64,000 bases of DNA from Nitzschia sp. DOCU1. Taxonomy: Eukaryota; Bacillariophyta; Bacillariophyceae; Bacillariales; Bacillariaceae. Numbering within the stretch: the stretch's first letter is position 1; the number at the start of each line of letters is the position of its first letter. Location: contig OX595989.1 of NCBI GenBank assembly GCA_951394045.1, positions 930,001 to 994,000 of the forward strand, given 5' to 3'. The position numbers and the translations under genes were made by a program. The notes under the pieces are model-generated. The model had not been told where the DNA came from, made no database searches, and saw only the letters and a program-made list of their open reading frames with translations. Shown piece by piece: positions 1-10,100 of this stretch.

Positions 1-775
1 ATGAAGAAGATCGAGTTGATAATCAAGCAGGGTCCGGCAACGGTGACGATGTATCCCAACCAGCGGGGGAAGACACCCCACAAGACAATGGTCATACCCA
101 ACAACAAGAGGAAGATTCCATTGAAGACTAGACAGACGCAATAGCAGAGAGGAAGGATTTGTGAGTGCGATTGAACTCGTGTGGCCGAAACAGCCGTTTC
201 CACAGTTGCGAAAGCTTACCTTCTGCCATGACAATTCCGTACTTGTTGAGCAACAACATGATATACGTGATTTGAGTGCCGATAGGCGGCATGTTGTCCG
301 AGTAGAAGTAGTTTTGGACGGTCTTGTAGATGGATTGATTCTCATCGACCATGACGACGGCAATGAACAAGAACAAAACGCTGATGGCCATGATGCCCAT
401 CTGGATGACCTTGAAGACGATGATCAAGGAGGAAGTGGCGGGGTTGACTCCGGCGCCGATCAAGATCAAACCGAGCAAGACACCGACCATGGTATCGGCA
501 ACGACGGTGAGGCCGTCGGACAAAAGGCCGACCTTGAACATTCCGATGCTGTCTCCGAGCTGGTAAACAGTCTTCTCGGGTTGTTGCCACTCAATGAGGA
601 CCCATCGGATGGCGATGGTAGAGTAGATCATGCACACGATGGAGATGGCTTGGAAGATACCGGCCGTCAAGGCGGCACGTCGAAGGCGGCGTCCTCGCTT
701 CTCCATCAAGGCAACGTTCTCTTGGTAGATGGCTTCTTCATCAGTCATCTGCACGAATTGCTGGTCGTCGGACAT
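1..775 (-). CDS. DUF4386-family membrane protein (3' end beyond window)
   Basis: Exon 1 is 775-220 and exon 2 is 127-1, running off the window. The intron 219-128 (92 nt) has donor AAG|GTAAGC and acceptor GTCTAG; the unspliced frame would instead stop at 128 with a non-hydrophobic tail. The ATG at 775 starts MSDDQQFVQM; upstream in-frame starts are not ATG. About 40 charged residues precede at least five hydrophobic segments. The spliced exon 2 continues into a hydrophobic segment, a FPRWLGY motif and another hydrophobic segment, which is the typical C-terminal pattern of bacterial DUF4386 proteins. The biochemical role of that family is unknown. The family is chiefly bacterial as far as I know, so bacterial origin followed by intron gain is possible but is inference. 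Confidence 0.72.
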
Positions 776-1796
776 GGTGTCGTAGTTGTTTGTGTGGTTA
801 ACAAAGGAAAGAAACAAACAAGGGGTCTTCCTACGACCAGGAAATGAATTGTGAGGAAGAAGTCTCGATTGTCGTGCCTTCCAATGGAGGCTCCGTCATG
901 GAACCATAATCTCGCCGAAGTGCAGGGATTTGGATGCTATCATGGCGTTGAACGGAAAATTTAATTAAGGGGATTGTAAGATGCGACATGGGAGATAGGA
1001 ATCTAAGACGTTCAATTGCTCGTGCAACTGTTCAAACTCAATAATGAATATACAAGTATATAGAAATAATATAATTATTTAGAGATTCGTCGAGCCTTGC
1101 CTGCCTAAGTAATTGAAATTCAAAGTTTTATTAGTAGGGATTGGGGATCGCTAGTGCGAGCACATCTCGCTGGTTGGAAGGAATCCGATTGGGATCGCTA
1201 GCGGCGGGTGTGTACTCGTATCGATGCGCATGCTTTTGGATGGTGGCACTCCGCTCAATCTTATGCAGTCCTCGTGGGTATGACATCACACATACGTACC
1301 CAGCCTGATCGCTTTTTAGGTGGGGTATTGTAACTATGATACTCTCTCTAGAGAGGGCTTCTACTATGAAAGCAGCTTAAGGGACTCTAGTAGAACAAGG
1401 AGCGATACGACAAACGAGAGATGAGCCTAGTAGTGAAATGAAAATTTACCACCTCTAGCTAGCTAGTGTATGTCTAGAGACTTGACAGCCTAGCAGAGTG
1501 GAACTACCGTAAGTGTAGAGGGATAAGCTAGTCGTCTACTCGTACAAGACGGCTGCCCGGAGGAAGGGAGAAGTATAAAAGCATCTTAGAGCTGCTCCTG
1601 GTTTCTTATTTGGAGGGCATGGATCATCTTCGTTCGTGTATCGATTGGGGCCCTGAGAGAAAAGATAGCTGCTACCCTTTGCGTCGTTGTGAAAGAATCA
1701 TTCGGTTCGAGACGACGCTTCTCGCCGAGCTCTTTCGGCCACTCCTTATTATACGCCGCAATACAATAAAATATTTCAAGGAGCCATCATTCATTT
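776..1796. other. Intergenic, no gene seen
   Basis: About 1 kb between the DUF4386 gene promoter and the 3' end of the nucleotide-sugar transporter. Only short frames without domain-like composition are present. The stretch is rich in CTAG-containing words such as ctagctagctag near 1456. The words gggatcgctag occur twice (near 1143 and 1193). Confidence 0.6.
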
Positions 1797-3045
1797 TCAA
1801 CCTCGCGATGATGGTGTACTAGCAGGCGAAGCACCCCGCGATGAATTTCTACTCCCCGAATAGCTCATTTCCAATAGTCCCTGCTGCTCCTCGTCATTCA
1901 TTATTTGTTTGTCTTTGGAAGGCGTACCAGGACGGTCTGTGTCTGAAGATCCTCCCATGGGCGGTGGTAACGCATCTGACGCATCAAAGGTATAATCGAT
2001 AATGGCAATAATGACTTGTGCCCCCGCAATCATCATGGATGGAGTCAAGGGTCCACCCAGCAAAAAATGATCCAGAAGACTTGACAAAATGATAGCGCCC
2101 GTCGTGGCCAATGTTTTGAGAATAGAATCCCCATGCTTGATAGATAAGGCCACCAACAATCCACCTGCCGCTCCTAAACACGCCAACAAAAAGGCAATCC
2201 ACGACCATCCACCAAACAAGCCCGCTTGACCACCCCGGTCGTGAGCTATAAAGGCCAAATAGACGGGAAAGCTTCCCAGTGCAAGTTGAAAATTTCGTTC
2301 CCAGATATTGAGTTGCAAGGGATCCGTCTTGATGACTTTTTCAAAATAAATGGAAGCAAATCCTGATAGAGTGACTTCAATCAAGACGGCAGCCGTTCCT
2401 AGAAAGGTATTGGCACCTTCCATCGCCTGAAGTTTGCTGGGATCTCCCCAGATGGGCTCTGAAAACAAGAGTACGCCCAACATGAGTGCAATCAAGGCTC
2501 GCCATTTCGTCCATGAATACTTGCGCTTTAAGACCAAAGTAGAACAAGTAGCAGTCGTTAAAATTTTGCATTGTGCAAAAATAGTAAACATGCCCGCGGA
2601 AATGTTGCGAAGGGAAACAAACGACAAGATATTCATGGCACCATATATGAGTGCTAGAACAAACATTTTCTTGGATGTTTCTACCAGGTACGTCAATCGA
2701 CTTTTCAGAGTGACGCCTTCGGGCAAATTGTCCGAAATCATCCATGCCGAATAGGCAATCTTGATGAATTCGGCCACGAGCAACAATTCGTGCTATTAGT
2801 AGTGGTAGTAGTAGAGCGGTAGAGTACAATATCAAGTGAGATTTGTCACAACTCACACATGGTCATGCACTACAGTAGTTCACTACTAGTCGTACCTTGG
2901 AGTAGACTTCTCGCAAGACGCCTTGACTGTATCGTCTTAAGACGGTAAAGAGCGAGTTTTGCAGGCACAACACGGCCAACACAATCATGCGCGTACTGCT
3001 CATGCATTGAAAGTGTCCCACCAAGGACGATATTGAGGAACTCAT
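1797..3045 (-). CDS. Nucleotide-sugar transporter (SLC35A-like), two exons
   Basis: Exon 1 is 3045-2896 (50 codons from ATG) and exon 2 is 2792-1797. The intron 2895-2793 has donor AAG|GTACGA and acceptor AATAG|CAC; both boundaries are phase 0, giving about 381 residues. Around the join the protein reads LREVYSK/HELLLVAEFIK, the conserved arginine/lysine-rich loop followed by the 'E-hydrophobic-K' helix of the CMP-sialate/UDP-galactose transporter family. About ten hydrophobic helices follow, with the motif family 'SGFASIYFEKVIK' and 'NIWERNFQLAL' seen in SLC35A members. The C-terminal 65 residues are polar and serine-rich, probably cytosolic. It is expected to be a Golgi antiporter of nucleotide sugar against nucleotide monophosphate. 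The substrate cannot be read from sequence. Confidence 0.85.
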
Positions 3046-3577
3046 AATGATGCTTGCCAAACAAATAAACAAAGTAAATCACAAAAAGGCGGCCGATATG
3101 CAATGCTATCGCGAGGATCAGTGGGATACAATGATCACTTGGGCGCCAGTGATCACTTGGGCGCCTGCGAATTTGTGTGCCGGGTTCTTCCATCATGGAT
3201 GCTGGTTGGAAGCAGGGCTTGCGGGCGCGCCCGCGCCGCACCAGAATATCATGAGCGATGATTCCTTCCTTGTGCGACAGACAGACCGTGTCGGTGGGAG
3301 GAATGCGGCGCTTTCCACATCTGCCAATGCGGAAGGCAAAGACGAGAAAGATTTCATCCGTCATTCGAAATTTCGTTGTCAACGGCATGGGATGCCGATA
3401 CCTTTGGATCCACCAAGAGGATCTCCCAGAGTGGCTACTCGACAGCAAGTTACTTGGATACGTGCTGGCGAGGGAAGAAGTGCAGCGACGGCGGCGTTCG
3501 GAACACTACTACGAGCAGCAGCAGCAGCTTAGACTCTAGCTTCCACTACTAGCGAGGTAGTTGCTGCCAAAGGCACC
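3046..3577. other. Divergent intergenic region
   Basis: This 532-bp stretch separates the divergently transcribed transporter (start 3045) and membrane protein (start 3578), so it should carry both promoters. Overlapping open frames on both strands here look non-functional. A short tandem duplication is listed separately. Confidence 0.55.
3130..3165. repeat. 18-bp tandem duplication
   Basis: Two adjacent 18-nt copies of aRtgatcacttgggcgcc (3130-3147 and 3148-3165) differ at one position. Each contains the palindromes TGATCA and GGCGCC. It lies in the shared 5' region of two divergent genes, so a role as a duplicated regulatory site is conceivable but untested. Confidence 0.75.
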
Positions 3578-4903
3578 ATGTTGACATCCACATTTTATTT
3601 CCAAACGTCACTTTGTGTGGCTCTGTGGTGGATTGTGGTTAGCAGTGCGACTCGTCGGCCGTTGTTTCAAGTTACACAAGGATCCGTGGTGACGATGCCC
3701 AGTTGGATACCCACCCGCCTGATAATGCTATTGCAACACTACCGAGCCAATATGTTTTATGGAGAGACCATTGGCTTGGCGCTGGCGTCTTCCTTTCCGG
3801 AATATCAAGAGATTCGGATCGTGGCAGCAGTACTGTATACCTTGTATCATTTGACAGAATCTTCCGAATCCAATCGACATGGAGAATATCCAGTACTATA
3901 TACCATGTGGACCATGTGCGTTTTGCCAAACGAAGAGTACCGACAAGCGGGTGCCTGGGGAATTGCCATTCATTTCCTACTTTCGGCAGGCTATAGCAAG
4001 ATTGCAGTGGGTGGAGTTTCCGACTGGGGTATCCCGTCATGGTTCCAGCCATCCACGATGCAAACGTATTTATCCTGCTATCGAACGGCAAGGCATCGTA
4101 TGAATCGACCACTCTTTCCCTTTTGGAGTCAAGCGGTCGCCGAGTCCAAAGTCTTGTGCACTCTGATATCCGTGTTGACAATTGGTGTGGAATGTGTGGG
4201 AGCACCGGCAACATTACTTTTGGATGCTCCCTATCGTCCCTATGCATGCTACGCAATGATTGGAATCCATATTGGTATTTCCTGCATCCTTTCCTTGAAA
4301 GTGGGAATTGTCTTTTGGACTACCCTCCCCGTGTATCTATACGGCTTTGATTGTAATACCAGCATTGGGTCAGCACCCTGGCATCTTGCCGTTGCCATGG
4401 GTCTTGGTCCAACGTTATTTTCCATTTTCATAATGCCCCTTGCCGAAAATTGGCCGCTCAGCCCCGTGTCCTTGTTTATGTGGAACGGCGAAGCTGCGCG
4501 GCGGTTAGAAAGGTTGCTCATGACGGGTGACACTCGCATCGTCTTGGCGACTGCCTCCGTCGCAAGCAACAGTGACTTGATTGGCCTCCAAGTTATTCAT
4601 CAGGGTGAATCGCATGTCGTAGAAGATACCGACATTGCTGTCATCCATGATTGTGTGTTGCGAGTAATCGGATTCACCATGGTTCAAGGAAGCGGGTTTC
4701 TTGTCGAAACCGTGCGAGCCTTGGAACACGAAAAAATGACCAATCTTGTAAACTGCAACGCTACAAAGACGCTAGTGCACCAAATATCGGCTTGGATGTC
4801 AGTCGATGGTCGACTGGTAGAAGCGCACACGGGTGAACCGTTGACGCATGCCTATCTGGTCCGAGTAGACGATACGATGCGGGTATCGGCGGTGCTTGTC
4901 TAA
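3578..4903 (+). CDS. Polytopic membrane protein, unrecognised (weak HTTM-like appearance)
   Basis: Single-exon frame of 441 residues from ATG. An N-terminal hydrophobic segment (about residues 10-24) could be a signal anchor. Further hydrophobic stretches lie near 120-140, 190-215, 222-245, 250-270 and 280-300. The segment with IHFLLSAGYSKI followed by a tryptophan-rich turn recalls the HTTM (vitamin-K-carboxylase-like) membrane fold, but I see no decisive motif. The last 150 residues are soluble and unfamiliar. No function is assigned. It is divergent from the nucleotide-sugar transporter. Confidence 0.7.
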   Translation: MLTSTFYFQTSLCVALWWIVVSSATRRPLFQVTQGSVVTMPSWIPTRLIMLLQHYRANMFYGETIGLALASSFPEYQEIRIVAAVLYTLYHLTESSESNRHGEYPVLYTMWTMCVLPNEEYRQAGAWGIAIHFLLSAGYSKIAVGGVSDWGIPSWFQPSTMQTYLSCYRTARHRMNRPLFPFWSQAVAESKVLCTLISVLTIGVECVGAPATLLLDAPYRPYACYAMIGIHIGISCILSLKVGIVFWTTLPVYLYGFDCNTSIGSAPWHLAVAMGLGPTLFSIFIMPLAENWPLSPVSLFMWNGEAARRLERLLMTGDTRIVLATASVASNSDLIGLQVIHQGESHVVEDTDIAVIHDCVLRVIGFTMVQGSGFLVETVRALEHEKMTNLVNCNATKTLVHQISAWMSVDGRLVEAHTGEPLTHAYLVRVDDTMRVSAVLV

Positions 4904-5174
4904 CGCAATTTAACTCGAGAAGTAAATTGCTATTTATACACATGTTTATACACAGGTCGTTGCTGTTAGTCAAGCAATGTCAATACTATCATCTTCAGAA
5001 CGACAATCAATCAAAAATGAACATTACCAATCATGCACCTCGCTTGCAGGGTATATCATTGTTGTTCGTACTCTATGAAACGACATTCAAAGCCCCTTCT
5101 CAAAAAAAACAAAATTGCATCAGCAAAAATTCCCCTCCAATGTTGGCCGTACTAGACGCATCGTCGTTGCACCT

Positions 5175-6157
5175 TCAATCCCCGCAAAACGTGACACGGA
5201 CTTCGTTCAAAATATCCTTGTCCTCGCATACGTAACTTGATTCCCAGTTGCTAATAGACACACCAGCAGCCTCATAGCAGTATTCCATGAGCAGCCGATC
5301 CGAATCAAGCTTTTCTTCTTCTTTTGGTGAGAGCACCGAAAGAGGGATTGACGCCATCATAGTAAGCGCCATGTCCTCAGAGAACAAGTCTGGTGCGGCT
5401 GGCATGCCATCCAAAAGACCCTTGGTGGGGCGGGAATACTTCAAATCCGTATCCAAAGATACGAGTGCGGGCTCCAAGGAATCAACTAATGTACCAATGA
5501 ACTTATTGGGTAACAACAACTGCTTTGTGGGTTGTAGCGCTTCCTCCAAGTACTTTTTACTTCCCAGCAAAGCAGGGAGTTTGCCCCGTGGTGAGATGGT
5601 TTGAAGAACCAGAGGAGCTGGTACCGACAGATGCTGTTCGCCCTTAGGCTTTTTCCGCTCTATAGATATGCAAAGACCCGGTTGGCCTCGTATAAAATAG
5701 GGATGGGAATAGCAGCCTGCAGAATATAATGAGAGAGATTATAAGATGCGACGTAAAAGTCGTGGGTGAGATACTGGTGTCAATTCTAGTAAACGAACAA
5801 CAACAAAATGATCGACCGACTCCTACCTTTGTTCGGTCCTGTCTTGGCACGCGTGATCGAATAGAAATTGAGCTGTCGGTGAAACGACTTGAGCTTCTTG
5901 GATTGCTGAAAAATGACTGGCATGATAACTTCCTGAAAGGCTTGTGCCTTGTGAAGTTTGAAAGCTCTTCCATCAGGAAGCCATGAAATAATGTCCGTGA
6001 TATGCAAGGCCTCGGCGTTGTCCAGCAAACTGTGTAGGCGTAGTGTGAAGGGGATATTTTTCTTGTTCTTGTTTCCACCGTCGAGAGCGTCGCCCGAGTC
6101 AAGTAGCATTTGCGACGACGACATTGCCACCCGCAGGAGATTTCTTCGGTTTTCCAT
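5175..6157 (-). CDS. Heat-shock-factor-type DNA-binding protein
   Basis: Exon 1 is 6157-5827 and exon 2 is 5716-5175. The intron 5826-5717 (110 nt) has donor AAAG|GTAGGA and acceptor TTCTGCAG, phase 1, giving about 290 residues. Residues about 35-125 form an HSF domain: ITDIISWLPDGRAFKLHK, then SFHRQLNFYSITR (recognition helix), then GPNKG joined across the intron to CYSHPYFIRG. The intron falls exactly between the recognition helix and the final strand of the winged helix. No clear HR-A/B coiled coil is visible after the domain; the C-terminal half is acidic with LLM/EY hydrophobics that could activate transcription. HSFs are strongly expanded in diatoms, so a heat-stress role cannot be presumed. 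Confidence 0.92.
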
Positions 6158-7151
6158 GGTCAACAACTCCAATTCCTGCCTTTGAACTTTGAATCAATCA
6201 ATTTATTGGAGACTATTGGAGAAGCAATTACAATTTCGTTTCCCACGACTGACTGACTGTCCACAGGCTTCGACCCCCAGAACCCTCGTGTGAATTGGTA
6301 GTCGCCGTTGCTTTGTTGTTCCGTTCTACGCGTACGTGTACCCAGCTGAAGTTGAGTTGTTGTGCGTCTTTTCTTGCGATGAGTAGACGGGACGAGTCCT
6401 GTTGTCTTTGAAGTTGATAGTGATGGATGATGATAAATCCCTCCTTGGCAAAGAGATTCGTGAGAAGCAAGGTTCGTGAGCGCTTCGTTGACTGAGAAAA
6501 AGTGAAAATTGCCACTAGGCCGACGCAAACGCCACGAATGAGGAAGGAAGATTCCCGCCATCATTCAGTGGGCCAATGCGACAGCACGCCACTGGCCAAA
6601 GGGCAGGCAGGCTCTCATGGCCGGCTCGTGTGGATGTCGGCTTAACTCTTCAGTCGTGGAGGGACTCTCATTTTTTATGGCGTCCGTCCGTGAAGCGGCG
6701 GGGGCTGCCAACCACACCCAAGGTCCGTCAAGCTCACCTATTGCTCCCTCGTTTGGTCAAGGTAGTGTAGCTCAAACGAAGGGATAATAAAATCTGTCCT
6801 ATTTTGCAACTCCTGTTGGACGAGGAGCCACAGCATAAAAAGCCAATGGACTTGACGAACCCTTCTCCGGAGCATTGGGCTGACTACCGGTAGTCTTCGC
6901 TCTCACGAGCTACTCGTAGAGAGTTTTACGATCAACAAAATGTTGCGCCAATAGCCAGCGACGGCAAAGCTCGAAGAAGGTTCAAAGCTTTGCTTCGGAT
7001 ATTCGTCTGAGGAAAGTTTCTGACTGATTCTATCACTTTATATTTCAAAATATAAGCCAAAAGATCTGTATTTTTGTGGGCAAACCTGTTCTGGCGTGGG
7101 AGTGTCAAACAGCGCCAGGGGTCCAGAATCAAAGAATCGTCCCTTGCGTAG
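6158..7151. other. Intergenic, no gene seen
   Basis: About 1 kb between the HSF start and the 3' end of the giant ubiquitin protease. Frames at 6160-6564 and 6228-6515 (minus) are low-complexity and probably lie in the HSF 5' leader. Nothing else is supported. Confidence 0.55.
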
Positions 7152-10100
7152 CTAGATATACGTCTGGCGTCCGTTTTGGTGAGGACCACCATTGTTTTCG
7201 TCCCAGCCACCAGGACCAGGTACTCTGTCTGTCTCGGGGTCGTCAGCAATTACAGCTTCTTTGAAGATCAAAGTCGGTGGAGGATCGCGGCCTTCGTTGG
7301 ATTTTGTCCATCCACTCAGCGGCGGAAATTCTGTGCACGTCTCCGTCACTGGAGCCGAATAAAAGTCAGTGTCGGCACTCGTCCCCGGCACATGTCCATT
7401 TCCTGGGACAATCGAAATGTACCAGTGTTTCGTGTTGTTACTGACGTTGCATTGGAAGAGGGAGAACAGACATTGCTCCCCGTGATACTCTCCGACTTTG
7501 TTATATCGACTAGCACGTTCGAAGAACCCATCTCTCGTGAAGACCCCATTCACAGCTGGGTTCCCGGCACCCTCCACAATGATTTCTGCCGGGCCATGGC
7601 CGTAAGTGTCCATTTCGTCAAAACGAGAATCTTCGTCGTCTTCTTCCTCGGAGTCGTTGATTTCAGGCATTCCTTCCGAATCCGACTGAGGGTGGTGATC
7701 CATTGGGACACCAGGAATGTCACCTTCACGGCGTGCTGTGTAATCCGTTCTCATCTGGCCGTGGTTTGTAGTAGGATGGTGTTGCGAGTCAAGTAGATCG
7801 CGTTCCATCCAGGTCCAGAGCGATCGGTTCTCCGTCATCCAGATGAACACCCCTTGGAGAGCCAACAGTTCTTTCAAAAGGCCCACATAGCGATCATAGG
7901 CGTAGCTCATCTCGTTGGGATACGTGTGGCCTTGCCGGGCGACGTAAAACGCCCGTGCTGCGACTAGCAACCCCACGCCGTTTTCAGCATGCGGAGTCGG
8001 TCGTTCATTGCACTGCATGATGAAGTTGATTCTTTCTCGTTGCCTGCTGTCCGGAACGGACGCCAGCACTCTCAGAACCATCACCGCAGCACTCAGCGTT
8101 TCGTTTCCAACCCAACCAGTGGGGGCGGTATAAATGGCTTTGAGCGTGTTGGAAAGAAGAGAATCAGTGTTCCTACCGTACGCTACCGCTGAAACAATGT
8201 GCTCTGCAAGTGCTTCGCTTGCGCTGTAGGCTGTGGCATGCAACGAGAAACAGTACAGCCCCAAGTCTGCAAGCTTTCCAAGAGAAGGAACGCCTTGTTC
8301 GAAGAATGAGGCCACATCGGTAGCAACGCTTTCTACGCTCGTCAATGTGCGTTCTCGTCCCTGAGTCGAAACAACCCTGTTCTCCAGTGGCCGCCGGGAT
8401 AAGTCAGGGCGGTACCCATTTGTGTGCAAGTCTAGGCGAACCTGTGAAATATTGTGTCACGTTGTGAATATTGGAAGTAGGCAGCTTGGCAGACTCCACG
8501 AGTACGAAACTTACCCTCATTTCATTCGTTTGCGCTGTGTCTTCGTAATACGCCAAGAATCCCTCTAGGCTCAAGTAGTTTCCTCCTGTGGTTGGGAATT
8601 TCGCCATGATTTCATCAATCTTCTGGGTAGGCAGATTGCCCGAGTCGACACCGCACTTCTGAAGATACGCTTCGATCTCGCGCTTCCCCATTCCAGCCGC
8701 CCCTGGCGCACACCATTCTTCAAATAGCTCTCGTAGGGCGCGGACAGCATCGTCGCTTAACGCAAATCTCTGTCTTCCACGGCCATCGTCGACGTCAACC
8801 ACAAGTGGCGCATGCACAATACCTCTGATGCCAAGGAGGCAACCTAATGCTTCAAAGAGCGGGAGGAAGTCCATCGGTGACCCCCCACCCCTGAAATTCA
8901 CTTCGGCCGGGTTAATTACTACATGGTTTCCACCAATAGCAATCATAGCAGGTGGCGAGGGATGAGATTCGGCATGGATTTGTGTTTCCGCTACTTCGAC
9001 GGAGACGCTTGCTCCAGGAAATGCAGCCCTCAAGGGAGCTGGGGCGCGTTCCCTCACCACGAAACAAATGAGGCGGGCTGGTATCTGAGATTCAATCATA
9101 GCGGCGCGAAGAATTTCGCCCTCACCGATCAAAATAAGAGTGGCAAGATTTCGGACGAAGATGCCCAACTCTGGGCTGAATCGCCAGATCCTGGGGGATG
9201 CCTCGATCAAAACGTTCACATGAGAGAGGATCGTGCCGAGAGAGGAGGCCATATCTGATTTAGTATCTTCAAGAAAAGCCCATTCGCCGTCAAGTGTGCA
9301 CGGCAATGCCTCCTTGATGACCCCGATCCTTGCGAGTTGCTGCGCCCACGCCTGTACCCACTTCTGCAGTTTTTCTTGCTCGTCAGGTAAGTTGAGGCAA
9401 GACCGGAACGCCGCAGTGAAGACCCGAACTGCGGCTGTGCGCGCCCCCTGATCCGGGCAGTCAGTAAGATAGGTCCGAAGCCAATTTCCGCTGACTTCTT
9501 TCGTCTTCGAGGCAACCTTGGCAATGAATGCCCTAGCGCATGATTTGTCCCATCCCATTATCTCTTCCAGCATCCTCACCCACTCGCCAAGCGCAAAGCG
9601 CTCGTTGGCATAGAGTAAAACGTCGAATACGAAAGTCAGGAGCATTTGAACTACGGAAGCTCGCCAGGCTCCATCACTCTTGTCCACTAGTGATCCGTCC
9701 CTGCTGTCCTCGGCGCTCGACATGCGGCAAAGCCCAAGGAGTCCCTTCAGGAACGCTTGGAACTCAGCGTCAAACAGGAAAGTCTGCCAGCGATGTGTTA
9801 AGTTCGAATGCTTGACATCGGGCTCAAACACGTCATAGCCACTGGTCATTGCAAGATTTTTCGGGATTGGCTTCTTCTTTTCTTCTTTCTCCTCTTTGCC
9901 AGGAGGAGGAGTCTCAGTTGGTTTCACTTTCTCGTAAAAGAGCATGAGTGCGTTCGCATACTGTTCACTTTCAACAGTGTGGACCTGCCCGTTCGGCCAT
10001 TTTGTTTCTTTCTTGACCTTCCCGCCGAAGCATTCCACTTCAATTGACGCTGGATCAAACGGCGTAACATCCTCATCGTCAAACCTGTACCATTTTCCTT

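Noticed and set aside
161..847. 228-codon plus-strand frame opposite the DUF4386 gene
   Set aside because: Asp/Gly/His-rich composition is the shadow of the membrane-protein codons, and the minus-strand gene has a clean intron and family pattern.
1610..1822. Short 70-codon frame before the sugar transporter 3' end
   Set aside because: No domain, no conserved composition and partial overlap with a solid gene.
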